DNA of 64,000 nt from Phocoena phocoena (GCF_963924675.1 NC_089221.1:139914263-139978262), one strand, 5' to 3'; shown: positions 1 to 11,320, numbered from the stretch's first letter. Notes: generated from the sequence alone by a model not told the origin. Program-made: numbers and translations.

Positions 1-1613
1 CCTGACTTCAGACTATACTACAAAGCTACAGTAATCAAGACAGTATGGTACTGGCACAAAAACAGAAAGATAGATCAATGAAACAGGATAGAAAGCCCAG
101 AGATAAACCCACACACATATGGACACCTTATCTTTGATAAAGGTGGCAGGAATGTACAGTGGAGAAAGGACAGCCTCTTCAATATATGGTGCTGGGAAAA
201 CTGGACAGGTACATGTAAAAGTATGAGACTAGATCACTCCCTAACACCATACACAAAAATAAGCTCAAAATGGATTAAAGACCTAAATATAAGGCCAGAA
301 ACTATCAAACTCTTAGAGGAAAACATAGGCAGAACACTCTAAGACATAAATTACAGCAAGATCCTTTCTGACCCACCTCCTAGAGTAATGGAAATAAAAA
401 CAAAAATAAACAAATGGGACCTAATGAAACTTCAAAGCTTTTGCACAGCAAAGGAAACCATAATCAAGACCAAAAGACAACCCTCAGAATGGGAGAAAAT
501 ATTTGCAAATGAAGCAACTGACAAAGGATTAATCTCCAAAATTTACAAGCAGCTCATGCAGCTCAATAACAAAAAAACAAACAACCGAATCCAAAAATGG
601 GCAGAAGACCTAAATAGACATTTCTCCAAAGAAGATATACAGAATGCCAACAAACACATGAACAAATGCTCAACATCATTAATCATTAGAGAAATGCAAA
701 TCAAAACTACAATGAGATATCATCTCACACCAGTCAGAATGGTCATCATCAAAAAATCTAGAAACAATAAATGCTGGAGAGGGTGTGGAGAAAAGGGAAC
801 ACTCTTGCACTGCTGGTGGGAATGTGAATTGGTTCAGCCACTATGGAGAACAGTATGGAGGTTCCTTAAAAAACTACTAATAGAATTACCATATGACCCA
901 GCAATCCCACTACTGGGCATATACCCTGAGAAAACCAAAATTCAAAAAGAGTCATGTACCAAAATGTTCATTGCAGCTCTATTTACAATAGCCCGGAGAT
1001 GGAAACAACCTAAGCGCCCATCATCGGATGAATGGATAAAGAAGATGTGGCACATATATACAGTGGAATATTACTCAGCCTTAAAAAGAAATGAAATTGA
1101 GCTATTTGTAATGAGATGGATAGACCTAGAGTCTGTCATACAGAGTGAAGTAAGTCAGAAAGAAAAAGACAAATACTGTATGCTAACACATATATATGGA
1201 ATTTAAGGGGAAAAAAATGTAATGAAGAACCTAGGGGTAAGACAGGAATAAAGACGCAGACCTACTGGAGAACGGACTTGAGGATATGGGGAGGGGGAAG
1301 GGTGAGCTTTGACAGGGCGAGAGAGAGTCATGGACATATACACACTAACAAACGTAGTAAGGTAGATAGCTAGGGGGAAGCAGCCGCAAGGCACAGGGAC
1401 ATTAGCTCAGTGCTTTGTGACAGCCTGGAGGGGTGGGATAGGGAGAGTGGGAGGGAGGGAGATGCAAGAGGGAAGACACATGGGAGCACATGTATATGTA
1501 TAACTGATTCACTTTGTTATAAAGCAGAAACTAACACACCATTGTAAAGCAATTATACCCCAATAAAGATGTTTAAAAATAAATAAATAAAATAAAAAAT
1601 AAATAAATAAAAA
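1..1613 (+). mobile_element. L1 (LINE-1) 3' portion, 3'-UTR type A, cut by window start
   Basis: The 3' part of a non-LTR retrotransposon: the C-terminal half of ORF2, a G-rich 3' UTR around 1270-1470 ('ggggagggggaagggtgagc'), the L1 end 'caataaagatgtttaaaa', and an A-rich (AAAT)n tail at about 1574-1613. The true 5' end lies outside the window, so its TSD cannot be checked. The same 3' UTR type recurs in short copies at 31924 and 60074. Two in-frame stops in ORF2 show it is immobile. It aligns colinearly with the copy at 4524-6276 (offset about 4649 at the start). Confidence 0.95.
388..1206 (+). pseudogene. L1 ORF2p C-terminal fragment, broken upstream
   Basis: This open stretch of 272 codons is the C-terminal part of the L1 ORF2 protein, which in an active element carries endonuclease and reverse transcriptase and makes cDNA by target-primed reverse transcription. 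The visible fragment has the family's cysteine motif C-x3-C-x7-H-x4-C at residues 129, 133, 141 and 146, followed by the usual conserved C-terminal block. The ATG at 388 is an internal methionine, not a real start. The same frame is readable to position 1 but has TGA at 79-81 (where the copy at 4.7 kb has TGG) and TAA at 340-342. No endonuclease or reverse transcriptase domain is in the window. It is a relic, not a gene. Confidence 0.93.
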
Positions 1614-3050
1614 TGAGGTGCCATGTTGCTTTTAAGATCTCAACATAATAATCTGAGTGCCAAGGGGTCTACTAGAAGTCAATATTGTAAAGCTGAATTC
1701 CCTTATGCAGCTTAAAATGTAGGTTTTGTATACTTGTTTTTGAGAATTATACCTTAGCTCTTTCTAGGTTTTGTATGATACAGATCTAAAGATGGCTGCA
1801 GTTTAACCAGCTGAGCATATCACCCAACAGCTCTGGCTTACATTATAACAAGCAAACAAGGTGATCTGCACACTTCTTGTCAATCCTTCAGTCTTTAATG
1901 GCTCAAATTTAGTGAGAACAGTGCTGTAGATTTCTCTTTGTCCTGTTACAATGGCACGTTAACTAGGCATCCATGGCTGTAAGTTTAATGTATTATCCGG
2001 TATTCAGATTTTAGTCATAACAAATTGTTTAAAACTAGAATCCATTTTTATACCATGTTATAAATTATATGGGAGTATCTAAAATCTCAGTGTATTTCTA
2101 AAACATTGGCTCAAATACTTTTGCAAAAGCTTCCTTTTATCCAACAACTGTACAGACATTACATATCTAAGCTTAACATTATAAAATCTACAAGGAAAAA
2201 CTAAAACAGTGAGTGTCTGCCCTGTGTGGTTGTCAGTATGTTAGTGTCACTTCAAGGTGCTAAAATCAAACCTGAAATCTTTTCCTCCTATGGGTATGGG
2301 CTGAACAGCTTTGAATCAAATGTTAGAGGGACTCCTGATGATTAGTTCTTCCAAGCTAGTTTTATTCCATTCCTTTCTTAACTATGTATGCAACAGAACA
2401 CTAGCAGGTAATTACCAATGAGCTATGGTAAGAGATCAAGCAATGCCAAGTCTGATGTTTCTGTATGCAAAAATGATCACTCCAAATCCAACAGAAGGGC
2501 TGACCAGAACAAATGTGAATGTTTGCATATTCAGTTTTGCTCAGTACACACTGAGAATATCACCCTAGAAACACTATTACACTCTCAGCTATAAATTTGG
2601 GGTGAAATTAAAAGGGGAAAAGAGAAAACATGACAATTCACCTGTATTTTACAAAGAGTAAATCGTCTTTGGTTCAACTGTCACGCAAAGTGACAGAAGC
2701 CAGAGTATTTTGAGGTGAAACTGGCTCAAAGAAACAGAATACCGAAAGGAAGAAGAGGAGTTTAAATCTGTGTTCCATGTTCTAGGTACCTTCCAGAATA
2801 TCATGAGACAGGAAATAATAAGAGCAGCCATATTTATTGAGCATCTGCTCTAAGCATGATTCTTTCCTTCATGTGCCTGTTCATTTTATAGGGAAGGAAA
2901 CGAATACATACAAGAGATATAAGACTCCAATAATAAAAATCACTAGTGGCAAAATGCATTGTTTAACTCTACAATACTCCAAACTCAGACTTCACTTCCT
3001 GGGTTACTTAACAAAACTGTCATTCCATGAAGGTATCAGAATTTTTATTT
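1614..3050. other. No recognised feature
   Basis: AT-rich DNA with no family I can name and no convincing exon. Open frames here are short (60 codons or fewer) and lack recognisable motifs. Confidence 0.5.
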
Positions 3051-3245
3051 CTCTCTCTCTCTATATATATATATATTATATACGTTTGATGTTAAATAGG
3101 TTTATATATCTAGATATATAGATAAGTATATATACATACATACATATAAATATACGCATATTTATATAGCGATAAATAAATAGATATGCATACATATATT
3201 AATGTACATATGTGCACATAGAGAGAGACAGAGAAAGACAGAGCG
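3051..3245. repeat. Compound simple repeat (CT)n-(TA)n-(ATAC)n-(GA)n
   Basis: A pure CT run at 3051-3062 passes into TA at 3063-3080, then imperfect TA/ATAC sequence, then GA-rich 'agagagagacagagaaagac' near 3220. The short open frames across it are translations of the repeat. Confidence 0.9.
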
Positions 3246-3769
3246 AGGCAAATAGAAAAGATTTTGTAAATCTTTAAACTCATCCCATAGTTCCATTGCC
3301 TGAGGCAGGGGAAAAGAGACTGGGCCACAGCTCCTTTTCATTAAAACTGCATTTGAACTATTATATTTGGCCTAAATGTGATTATCCTCTTTTCTCAAAT
3401 GAATTTGGTCCTTGTGAAAAAAATATGGATTGTCAGCACTGGATCACAACCTTGAGCCCACACTGAGCATACTTTATCAAAAAAAAAGTGTTAACTATGT
3501 CTGCAGGAATTTTAGAGATATAATATGCTTTTACAAATATAAAAATAAAAGTTAGATGTTGTGACAACAGAACGGCATTAAGGAGGAGAGTGTGGAGATG
3601 TCTCTCTAACATCTAACATTGAGGCTCTTAATCATTAATGAATGTACACACAAAAAAATGGGGCCACAGGAAACCACACTGACCAGAAGCCTCCTGTTTA
3701 GGCAAACCAAACCAGGCCCTAGTTATAACAAAATTTTGTAAGTAAGGTTGTATAATGACACTTAGAAAC
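3246..3769. other. No recognised feature
   Basis: AT-rich sequence without a family I recognise. There is an A8 run at about 3480 but no TSD or other sign of a retrocopy. Confidence 0.4.
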
Positions 3770-4065
3770 AATTTGAAGTGAAGTAAATTAGAGAAAGACA
3801 TACTGTATGATCTCTTATATGTGAAATCTAAAAAAAAGCAAACTCATAGAAACAGGGAACAGATTGGTGGTTGCCAAAGGCAGGGGGCTGGGGTATGTAA
3901 GATACAGCATGGTGACTATAATTAACAATACTGTATTGTATGTTAGAAAGTTGATAAAACAGTAGATCTTAAAAGTTCCTACCACAAGAAAAATAACTGC
4001 AACTATGTGAGCAATCTGAACACATACCAGTTTGATGGGAAATGACTAGAAATAAAATGGAACTC
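3770..4065 (+). mobile_element. Ancient L1 (L1M class) 3' end
   Basis: Contains the L1M signatures 'tactgtatgatctcttatat', 'acagattggtggttgccaaa', a G-rich stretch near 3883, and 'gtagatcttaaaagttc'. It is old and degenerate with no coding potential. The subfamily cannot be set by eye. Confidence 0.8.
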
Positions 4066-4507
4066 ATTTAACTCTTTGAACCTTGTAAGATTTAGAAAGT
4101 CCTTGAAATAAGAAAGACTATCTCTGACAGGTGTTTAGAGTAGAAGGACCATGAAGGCCCACATATATCTCACATCCACTAAATCGCTCACTACTAAGTT
4201 CCATTCACAACCTCAGTGAGTCTAATATAATCATTCTGATCTTCTTGGGTGGTAAAGTAGGTATGTCAATCCCTGGATTAACTGGAATAATTTTAAACTA
4301 AAAATAACTATAGGTATAAAAGTAATTATATTGTGGTGGTCAACTGTTCCATTGTAAGTACTTGGGGGAGATTTCTGTTTTATTTTAACATATATTCAAA
4401 TTTATCAGAAAATTGTAATACTTACAATTACATTTTAAATCAAAGCTATTTATATCCAATAATTAATATTTGATTTCAAAAAATGCATAAGGGAAAAAAC
4501 ATATATC
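4066..4507. other. No recognised feature
   Basis: AT-rich flank of the next L1. Its last bases are the target sequence duplicated by that insertion (see 4524-6276). Confidence 0.4.
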
Positions 4508-4523
4508 AAGATATCAAAAATCT

Positions 4524-5922
4524 CAATTACCAATGGCATTTTTTACAGAACTAGAACAAAAAATCTTAAAATTTGTACAGAGATGAAAAAGACTCTGAAT
4601 AGCCAAAGCAGTCTTGAGGGAAAAAAACAAAGCTGGAGGAATCAGACTCCCTGACTTCAGACTATACTACAAAGCTACAGTAATCAAGACAATATGATAC
4701 TGGCACAAGAACAGAAATATAGATCAATGGAACAGGATAGAAAGCCCAGAGATAAACCCATGCACCTATGGTCAACTAATCTATGACAAAGGAGGCAAGG
4801 ATATACAATGGAGAAAAGACAGTCTCTTCATTAAGTGGTGCTGAGAAAACTGGACAGCTACATGTAAAAGAATGAAATTAGAACACTCCCTAACACCTAA
4901 CAGTTTATACACAAAAATAAACTCAAAATGGATTAAAGACCTAAATGTAAGACCAGACACTATAAAACTCCCAAAGGAAAACACAGGAAGAACACTCTTT
5001 GACATAAATCACAGCAAGACGTTTTTTGACCCACCTCTTAGAGTAATGGAAATAAAAACAAAAATAAACAAATGGGACCTAATGAAACTTCAAAGCTTTT
5101 GCACAGCAAAGGAAACTATAAACAAGACAAAAAGACAACCCTCAGAATGGGAGAAAGTATTTGCAAATGAATCAATGGACAAAGGATTAATCTCCAAAAT
5201 ATATAAACAGCTCATGCAGCTCAATATTAAAAAAAAAAAAAACACCTGCGCTTCCCTGGTGGCGCAGTGGTTGAGAGTCCGCCTGCCGATGCAGGGGACA
5301 AGGGTTCGTGCCCCAGTCTGGGAAGATCCCACATGCCGCGGAGCGGGTGGGCCCGTGAGCCACGGCTGCTGAGCCTGCGCGTCTGGAGCCTGTGCTCCAC
5401 AACGGGAGAGGCCACAACAGTGAGAGGCCCGCGTACTGCAAAAAAAAAACCAACCCAATCAAAAATTGGGCAAAAGACCTAAATAGACATTTCTCCAAAG
5501 ACATACAGATGGCCAAGAGGCACATGAAAACCTGCTCACCATCACTAATTATTAGAGAAATGCAAATCAAAACTACAATGAGGTATCGCCTCACACCAGT
5601 TAGAATGGGCATCATCAGAAAATCTACAAACAACAAATGCTGGAGAGGGTGAGGAGAAAAGGGAACCCTCTTGCACTGTTGGTGGGAATGTAAATTGATA
5701 GAGCCACTACGGAGAACAGTATGGAGGTTCCTTAAAAAACTAAAAATAGAATTACCTTATGACCCAGCAATCCCACTACTGGGCATATACCCAGAGAAAA
5801 CCATAATTCAAAAAGACACATGCATCCCAATGTTCACTGCAGCACTATTTACAATAGCCAGGTCATGGAAGCAACCTAAATGCCCAGTAACAGACGAATG
5901 GATAAAGATGTGGTACATATAA
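4524..5922 (+). pseudogene. L1 ORF2p fragment interrupted by a SINE
   Basis: ORF2 C-terminal coding sequence in two pieces, about 4524-5245 and 5452-5922, separated by a SINE. A long reading frame from 4872 runs through the ORF2 remnant and into the SINE to 5372, an accident of the insertion. After the SINE the frame has a TGA at 5650-5652 exactly where the second cysteine of the C-x3-C-x7-H-x4-C motif should be, and another stop at about 5920. Without the endonuclease domain and with these breaks it cannot function. Confidence 0.92.
5248..5449 (+). mobile_element. CHR-family tRNA-Glu-derived SINE, nested in L1
   Basis: Near-complete copy: tRNA-like head 'cttccctggtggcgcagtgg', B-box-like 'gggttcgtgcc', body, 'gcgtactgc' and an A tail. 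It sits in an A-rich spot of ORF2 ('aatattaaaaaaa'), so its TSD is hidden in A runs. SINEs of this family are mobilised by L1 proteins and transcribed by RNA polymerase III. Confidence 0.95.
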
Positions 5923-6292
5923 ACAATGGAATATTACCCAGCCATAAAAAGGAACGAAACTGGGTCATTTGTAGAGACGTGGATGGACCTAGAGTCTGTC
6001 ATACAGAGTGAAGTAAGTCAGAAAGAGTAAAACAAATACTATGTATTAATGCATATATGTGGAATCTAGAAAAATGGTACAGATGAACTGGTTTGCAAGG
6101 CATAAATAGAGACACAGATGTAGAGAACAAATGTATCAACACCAAGGGGGGAAAGGGGGTGGTGGTGGTGGGATGAACTGGAAAATTGGGTTGACATATA
6201 TACACTAATATGTATAAAATAGATAACCAATAAGAACCTGCTGTATAAAAAAATAAATAAAATTTAAAAATTTTAAAAGATATCAAAAATCT

Positions 6293-6925
6293 GAAAGGGA
6301 CAACATCCCAAGAGATTTTTCATTTTCTTTTGAAATGAGGTAAAAGGAGTCTGTTCTAAAAGTCTTACCTCATCATTTGATAGCAATATCCAGAGATACC
6401 AATATAGCTTGATCAAGCTGAGCAATAAAGAATATTCCCAGGTTTATGGAAAGAGGCATATTTGATGGACTCTTACTATATGAGTGCTTTAGACAAATGA
6501 CATTGCATATAAGAGCAATACTGATTGAAACTTTTTTTTAAATAGTAAAAAACTGGAAATGTAAAGAAGTAAAGTTCAATATAAATAATGATCTTACTTC
6601 CCACTTGAGACAATACTACTATAATGGACACTTTTTAACACATTATAAAGCAAGACCAATTTTTTTTAACACCTTAAGCTTGATGAGTTCAGGAAGATAA
6701 AATAAACTACTTCAAACAAAAATTATTTGTGAAAACAGAAGAAATACTGACCTAAAATATTGATTTTTGAAAAGTTTAGATAATCTTCTAGTGACAAACT
6801 GTGGGCTATGTTAGAGATGTTTTCTATAAATTAACTTCAGAGAATTTCTCTATAATTTTGCCCTTGTGCCTGTCCTTGGGTGAAACAACACACTGAAGGA
6901 ACCATATACGTAACCCAGTAAACTA
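6293..6925. other. No recognised feature
   Basis: AT-rich sequence continuing from the L1 target site. No repeat or exon recognised. Confidence 0.4.
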
Positions 6926-6929
6926 ATTT

Positions 6930-7100
6930 GTATTCACTTCTTTACACAACAAATATTAGAGTACCAGCTATGTGTCAGGCATTTGAGGCTTCCTGCTGGG
7001 ATTAAATAATACATGATGCATGGTTAAATATGCAGGAGTTACTATATTGTTTTAAAAGTTGAAATAATAGTTAATATTACACGTTAAGTAGAGCACATCC
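6930..7100 (-). mobile_element. L2 3'-end fragment (weak)
   Basis: 'acaacaaatattagagtacc' followed by 'agctatgtgtcaggcatttg' matches the antisense L2 end (cf. 'tattgagcacctactatgtg'). Degenerate, so confidence is limited. Confidence 0.5.
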
Positions 7101-7476
7101 TTGTAAGGGTGAAGAGTACAATATACAGTGAAGACGTAACTGTGGTTTACCTATGGGCAAACTACTACAGTAACACAACACTTAGGGTCAAAACATCTGG
7201 GTATGCAGAGACAAACAGGTATAAGTAGCAAGGTGTTTTAACACAGTTCTCATTCTTCATGTGAATAAAATAATCAAAAGTGACATAAGAGAGCTGAATA
7301 AAAGAACATTAGTAAGAATTGTACCCTGGAAAAAAAATAGCGCATTTTCTTTTCAAATATCCATGAAACAGTAATCAAATTTTGATCATATATTTGGCCA
7401 CAAGGAAAATATTAATTTTTTTAAAATGAAAAGCATACAAATGACATTCAGTGACTATAATTTTAAAAAGCAATAG

Positions 7477-7974
7477 ATACTTATTTACAAAACAGACTTG
7501 CAGACACTGAAAACAAATTTAGTGTTACCAAAGGCAAAGGGTAGAGGGAAGGATACATTAAGAGTTTAGAGGGGCTTCCCTGGTGGCACAGTGGTTGAGA
7601 GTCCACCTGCCGATGCAGGGGACACGGGTTCGTGCCCCTGTCTGGGAAGATCCCACATGCCGCGGAGCGGCTGGGTCCGTGAGCCATGGCCACTGAGCCT
7701 CACGTCCGGAGCCTGTGCTCTGCAACGGGAGAGGCCACAACAGTGAGAGGCCGGCGGCGTACCACAAAAAAAAAAAAAAAAAAAAAGAGTTTGGGATTAA
7801 TAGATACTATATATAAAATACATAAACAATAAGGACCTAATGTACAGCACAGGGAACTATACTCAATATCTTGTAATAACCTATAGTGGAAAAGAATCTG
7901 AAAAAGAATATATATATAAAACTGAATCACTTTGCTATACACCTAAAACTAACAACATTGTAAATCAACTACAA
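7477..7974 (+). mobile_element. L1 3' end, 3'-UTR type C, with TSD and nested SINE
   Basis: Only the last ~280 bp of an L1 ('cttatttacaaaacagactt', 'agcacagggaactatactca', 'caacattgtaaatcaactac') plus a SINE inserted in it. Direct repeats 'ttttaaaaagcaayag' at 7461-7476 and 7975-7990 differ by one base and define the insertion. It is the same type as 17041-17485. Confidence 0.88.
7571..7784 (+). mobile_element. CHR-family SINE nested in an L1 3' end
   Basis: Full-length head-to-tail copy with an A tail of about 20. The host sequence 'attaagagtttgggattaa' is split, and 'aagagttt' is repeated at 7560-7567 and 7785-7792 as the TSD. This is the youngest of three layers here. Confidence 0.95.
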
Positions 7975-8084
7975 TTTTAAAAAGCAACAGAAATCAAAAG
8001 TAAAAACTATATCCAGACCCTCAGATATTTAAAAACACTCTCTTAAACTTCTTTTGAAGCAAGAAGTAAATAATCTCAATTGCT

Positions 8085-8335
8085 AAAAAAAAAAAACAAT
8101 CAGTGAGAATTACCCTTTGTCCCACAATTCATGTGATGTGATCAAAGAACACTAATTTGAAAGGATAAAATAGAACGAGGGCAGTCACTGTTTTGTTTTG
8201 TGGTTGTTATCATCATTACTAAGGAAAGGGGCAGATAGTAAAACAGAACCAGCCAGCCAAACTGACAAAGGGACACAGAGAAGTGGTCTGAGAACACCCT
8301 GGTCATTATGTTGTCATCATCTTAACAGTGATGAG
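8085..8335. other. No recognised feature
   Basis: Begins with an A12 run; otherwise unique-looking DNA without a recognised family. Confidence 0.35.
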
Positions 8336-8530
8336 AAGGTGTGCTCTGAGCTCAGCGCCTGGAATCAAATTCTTTTTCTCCCATGTTCTAGCTGAGTGAT
8401 CATGGGCAAATTTGCCCATCTTTAAATTGGTAATAATAAATACTTTCATGAGGTTTTCACAAAGGTTAAATAAGTTATTCAAGGCTAGAATACTGCCCAG
8501 GACAAAGTAAATTCTCAATAAACATTATAG
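8336..8530 (+). mobile_element. MIR SINE
   Basis: Core motifs 'ctagctgagtgatcatgggc', 'taataataaatactttcatg' and 'gaatactgcccaggac', ending 'aaattctcaataaaca'. Ancient mammalian-wide tRNA-derived SINE. Confidence 0.85.
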
Positions 8531-8534
8531 CAAA

Positions 8535-8940
8535 ATTCCAGTGAGGAGAATCGAAAAAATAGGAGGACAAAAGGTATCAAATACTACAAAAAGTCAAAGG
8601 GCATAAGAGTTAAGAGGATATCACTGGATTTGACTAGCTGATTGCCACTTGAAATTACAAGAATGCAATTCGAGAAGAGCAAGAGAAGTTAAAGATGATA
8701 GACGGCAGGAGCTTATTGTGTTCCCATGTAATGTTTTGGGGAAAAAATTGTCCAGGATGTCTAACAGGCATTTCTTAAAGATTAGTATATATGAATCATT
8801 TTGCAAAGCTATTTCAAGATGGAAAAAAACAGATCATTCCACTGGCTTTCTCTCCTGTATCCTCTGTTGGCAACCTAAAGGCCCATGGGCATGACTCAAT
8901 CACAATCACGCCATATTCTTTGTTCAGTGTAATCACTCCT
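8535..8940. other. No recognised feature
   Basis: No repeat family recognised. An 81-codon open frame at 8649-8894 has no known motif and no splice or initiation context that would support it. Confidence 0.35.
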
Positions 8941-8944
8941 TAAT

Positions 8945-9060
8945 GTGTTTAACTATCTACTGAGCACCTATAACGTGTAACAGTGCCAGCCTTTATGTTA
9001 AAATTTAGAAATCAACACATATCAGTCTCAGAAGGCAGAACAGATCTGATTTTGAAGACG
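8945..9060 (-). mobile_element. Possible L2 3'-end fragment
   Basis: 'ctactgagcacctataacgt' then 'aacagtgcc' resembles antisense L2. Short and degenerate. Confidence 0.4.
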
Positions 9061-9650
9061 AACCAAAAATGCAAATATTTATGTAAAATATACTGATTTT
9101 TACGTGTTGGCTCTAAAATACTAAGACCATACAAACCAACAAAATAAAAGGTTAAGTAGAGTTCATAATTGATCACTGTGACAATTTGGCTCTTTATTTT
9201 TATTTTTTGACAATTTAGTTCTTGTTATCCAATCTCTCACTTATTCTCATTTTTAATCTCTTTCAGTGTTTCCTGTAAAATTCATGTTTTTGGGGGAAAA
9301 AAAAAAGCCTCGAAGTACAAGAGATTTAGAAATAAAGGAAGTCAGAGAAGAGTACTACCTGTCCCTAGGGCATTTATTTCATGTCCTTAGGTCATCCCAT
9401 TTTATTTTCTTCTAGTTCTGAAAATACCATGCTCACCAAATTTCTGATTAAAGGTGGATTTGGACTGAGCAGAAATTTACAGAACTATATATCAACTCAC
9501 CAAAATCCTTTTCAGGAATGAAACTGAACAAAGTACACTTCCCTTTTAGGTACAATTCTCATAGGAGTGAAAGTATTTCTTCAGTATTTAGCAATCCCCC
9601 TATCTCTTAATTCCAGGAAATCCATAAAAGACTTTTATAATTATGTATTA
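9061..9650. other. No recognised feature
   Basis: AT-rich with an A run near 9297-9306. Nothing identifiable. Confidence 0.35.
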
Positions 9651-9654
9651 TAAT

Positions 9655-9825
9655 TCAATAATTATTATATGCCAGGCATTAGGCTAAAGTGAATAATAGC
9701 ATAAAAAAATAACTATTAGCCATCCTATTTTCAAAAGAGAAAGCAGGAACTCAAAGAAAATAAACAATTTACAATAGGTCACATAGCTATAACCAGAGGG
9801 GCTGAGATTAAAACCCATAATTATG
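9655..9825 (-). mobile_element. MIR SINE, antisense
   Basis: 'attattatatgccaggcatt', then the region equivalent to 'gaggaaactgaggctcagag' ('gaaagcaggaactcaaagaa'), then 'ggtcacatagctataacca' and 'ctgagattaaaaccca' follow the reverse MIR order. Confidence 0.75.
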
Positions 9826-10120
9826 TGATAATTCTGTAAGGACTAAAGAAGATAGATAGGTTGCAAACAACAAAAGACTGTGGAGTAAAGGACAAAAGGA
9901 GGAGAAAAGAGTAAAAGTAGCACATAGAAAGGGAGGCAGTGGCAATAATAAAGTCCCACAACCAATAGTCGGCCTTTACAGAATTCTGCTTGGTATTTCA
10001 TCCTGCACAGGAAACAGGAGATGAGCTTTTGGAGGGTGCTTCTTAATAAGAATGATCTCTAACCCACCAAGGACAGCTGACAATAGAATCCAAAGAGTTA
10101 GCTGAAAAATGTGATTGTTC
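9826..10120. other. No recognised feature
   Basis: Purine-rich unique DNA. No repeat or exon recognised. Confidence 0.3.
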
Positions 10121-10126
10121 CTGTGG

Positions 10127-10181
10127 TTTTTTTTTTTTTTTTCTTTTTTTCCTCACTCACTGAGTAGGAAAAAAAAAAAAA
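10127..10181. repeat. T-tract/A-tract inverted repeat with hairpin potential
   Basis: T16-C-T7 is followed by 'cctcactcactgagtagg' and then A13. The strand can fold as T7-CCT paired with AGG-A7 (10144-10153 with 10166-10175) and ACTC with GAGT (10155-10158 with 10162-10165), with one bulged C at 10154 and a 3-base loop. Beyond the C10143 mismatch a further T/A stretch can pair. Confidence 0.8.
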
Positions 10182-11320
10182 GCAGCCGGAAGATGTGTGC
10201 CATCTTTTCATCTTTGCTCCAAATGGGAGAGGGGGAGGGCTCATTCATACATTCATTGGTAACATCCGCATACTTCCAAAACAGTTCTGGGATTCTCTTT
10301 TTTGATGGAATTATAGCATTGTTATTTCTTTAATGAAGTTCATATCAGAAATCTTTGTCAGAGAAAAATTTAGACAATAGCCCAAAATGTGCCACAATGA
10401 AGGCTGGATGATTAGATAAGGAAATAAGCTACACTATCATTTATGAAAAAGGGATGAAGAGAGATGCTGACCATTTTTGTAATTAAATTTCTTCATATTT
10501 GGATGTAAAGGTAAAATCTTTGGATCTTAAAACATAAAAGAATCAATTAATCAGATTATTTCCTTGGAAATAAATGAGATTCTGTGTAAATCAACACCAA
10601 AGTTACACAGAAGTCAGGAAATAGAAAGAACAGAGTGCTTCTCTACGGTTTTAATAAGCCATAGCTGGGATATCAATCCATCACTTGCCAAGGTTGTCTA
10701 GAATTCATATGAAAATGTTCATAATGAATGGAATCAGTTGAGGAAAGAGGTGTCTGATGTCCACAGTACAGCCTGCCAGGTCATTCTGAGAAGGGAAAAA
10801 TGATTTAGCCAAGGATTTCCTATATTGCTGGAAAAAACTGCATCACCAATCGTCACAGGCTTAATTGCAATTCTAATCTTTGGGCTATAGAATTCATCTG
10901 CTGCTGAGAAACTACTTTGCCATGTGTTTCTAAATCTTGTGACATTTAGCAGTGTTACAAAGATTGCCAAATTTATAATAAATACTGAACTTCACAAGAA
11001 GAGGTATTTTTTAGTCATTTCTTAGGTGTACAAATGCTATACAGAAAATAATTATGTACCTGACAACAATAATATGAGTAATGGAAATGGTTAACTAATT
11101 TGTTATTTATTTACTTCAACATTGATAATTTAGGAAAGATCATGTAGTCTTATACTTTTAAATCTAAATTTTTAACACATACTGTAGCCACGTGGGTGTA
11201 TTATAGTCTGTCTGAGCATTGTAAACACAAATGTCTTTCAGGGTCCATACAGGTAAAGTCAAGGAGTAAAGTGAACCCAGTTGGAGAAAAAGCACATGGC
11301 CATCTTGGTCTACATTTTTG
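10182..11320. other. No recognised feature (unique-looking)
   Basis: Contains a 78-codon open frame on the minus strand (10734-10970) with no motif known to me. No repeat family recognised. The stretch near 10.73-10.98 kb is less AT-rich than its neighbours. Confidence 0.35.

Larger units (their letters stand above)
4524..6276 (+). mobile_element. 5'-truncated L1, 3'-UTR type B, with 16-bp target-site duplication
   Basis: Starts inside ORF2 ('accaatggcattttttacag') and ends in an A-rich tail. The perfect 16-bp direct repeat 'aagatatcaaaaatct' at 4508-4523 and 6277-6292 fixes both ends. The left junction fits an L1-endonuclease-like site (complement TCTT/GA). Its 3' UTR (about 6060-6240, with 'gaactggtttgcaaggcata' and a GGT-rich tract) differs from the element at 1-1613. 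A CHR SINE at 5248-5449 was inserted later. Confidence 0.95.
7330..8080 (+). mobile_element. Old L1M ORF2 fragment, host of a younger L1
   Basis: The stretch before 7476 ('atatttggccacaaggaaaa') and the stretch after 7990 ('atttaaaaacactctcttaa') resemble consecutive pieces of L1M ORF2. They are separated by the insertion at 7477-7974, which duplicated the site. No open frame survives. Confidence 0.6.

Noticed and set aside
4872..5372. 166-codon frame that looks like an ORF2-SINE fusion gene
   Set aside because: It begins at an internal ORF2 methionine and ends in SINE sequence; the SINE insertion with A-rich junctions explains it.
5248..5449. tRNA-like sequences at SINE heads as tRNA genes
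   Set aside because: They are 5' parts of CHR SINEs with A tails and TSDs, repeated about ten times, and are not followed by a mature tRNA 3' end or pol III terminator.
5187..5636. 149-codon minus-strand open frame
   Set aside because: It runs across the antisense SINE and L1 ORF2. Similar frames recur at every CHR SINE copy (7.5, 19.3, 25.5, 40.2, 50.3, 54.2 and 55.9 kb) because the GC-rich SINE body lacks stops.
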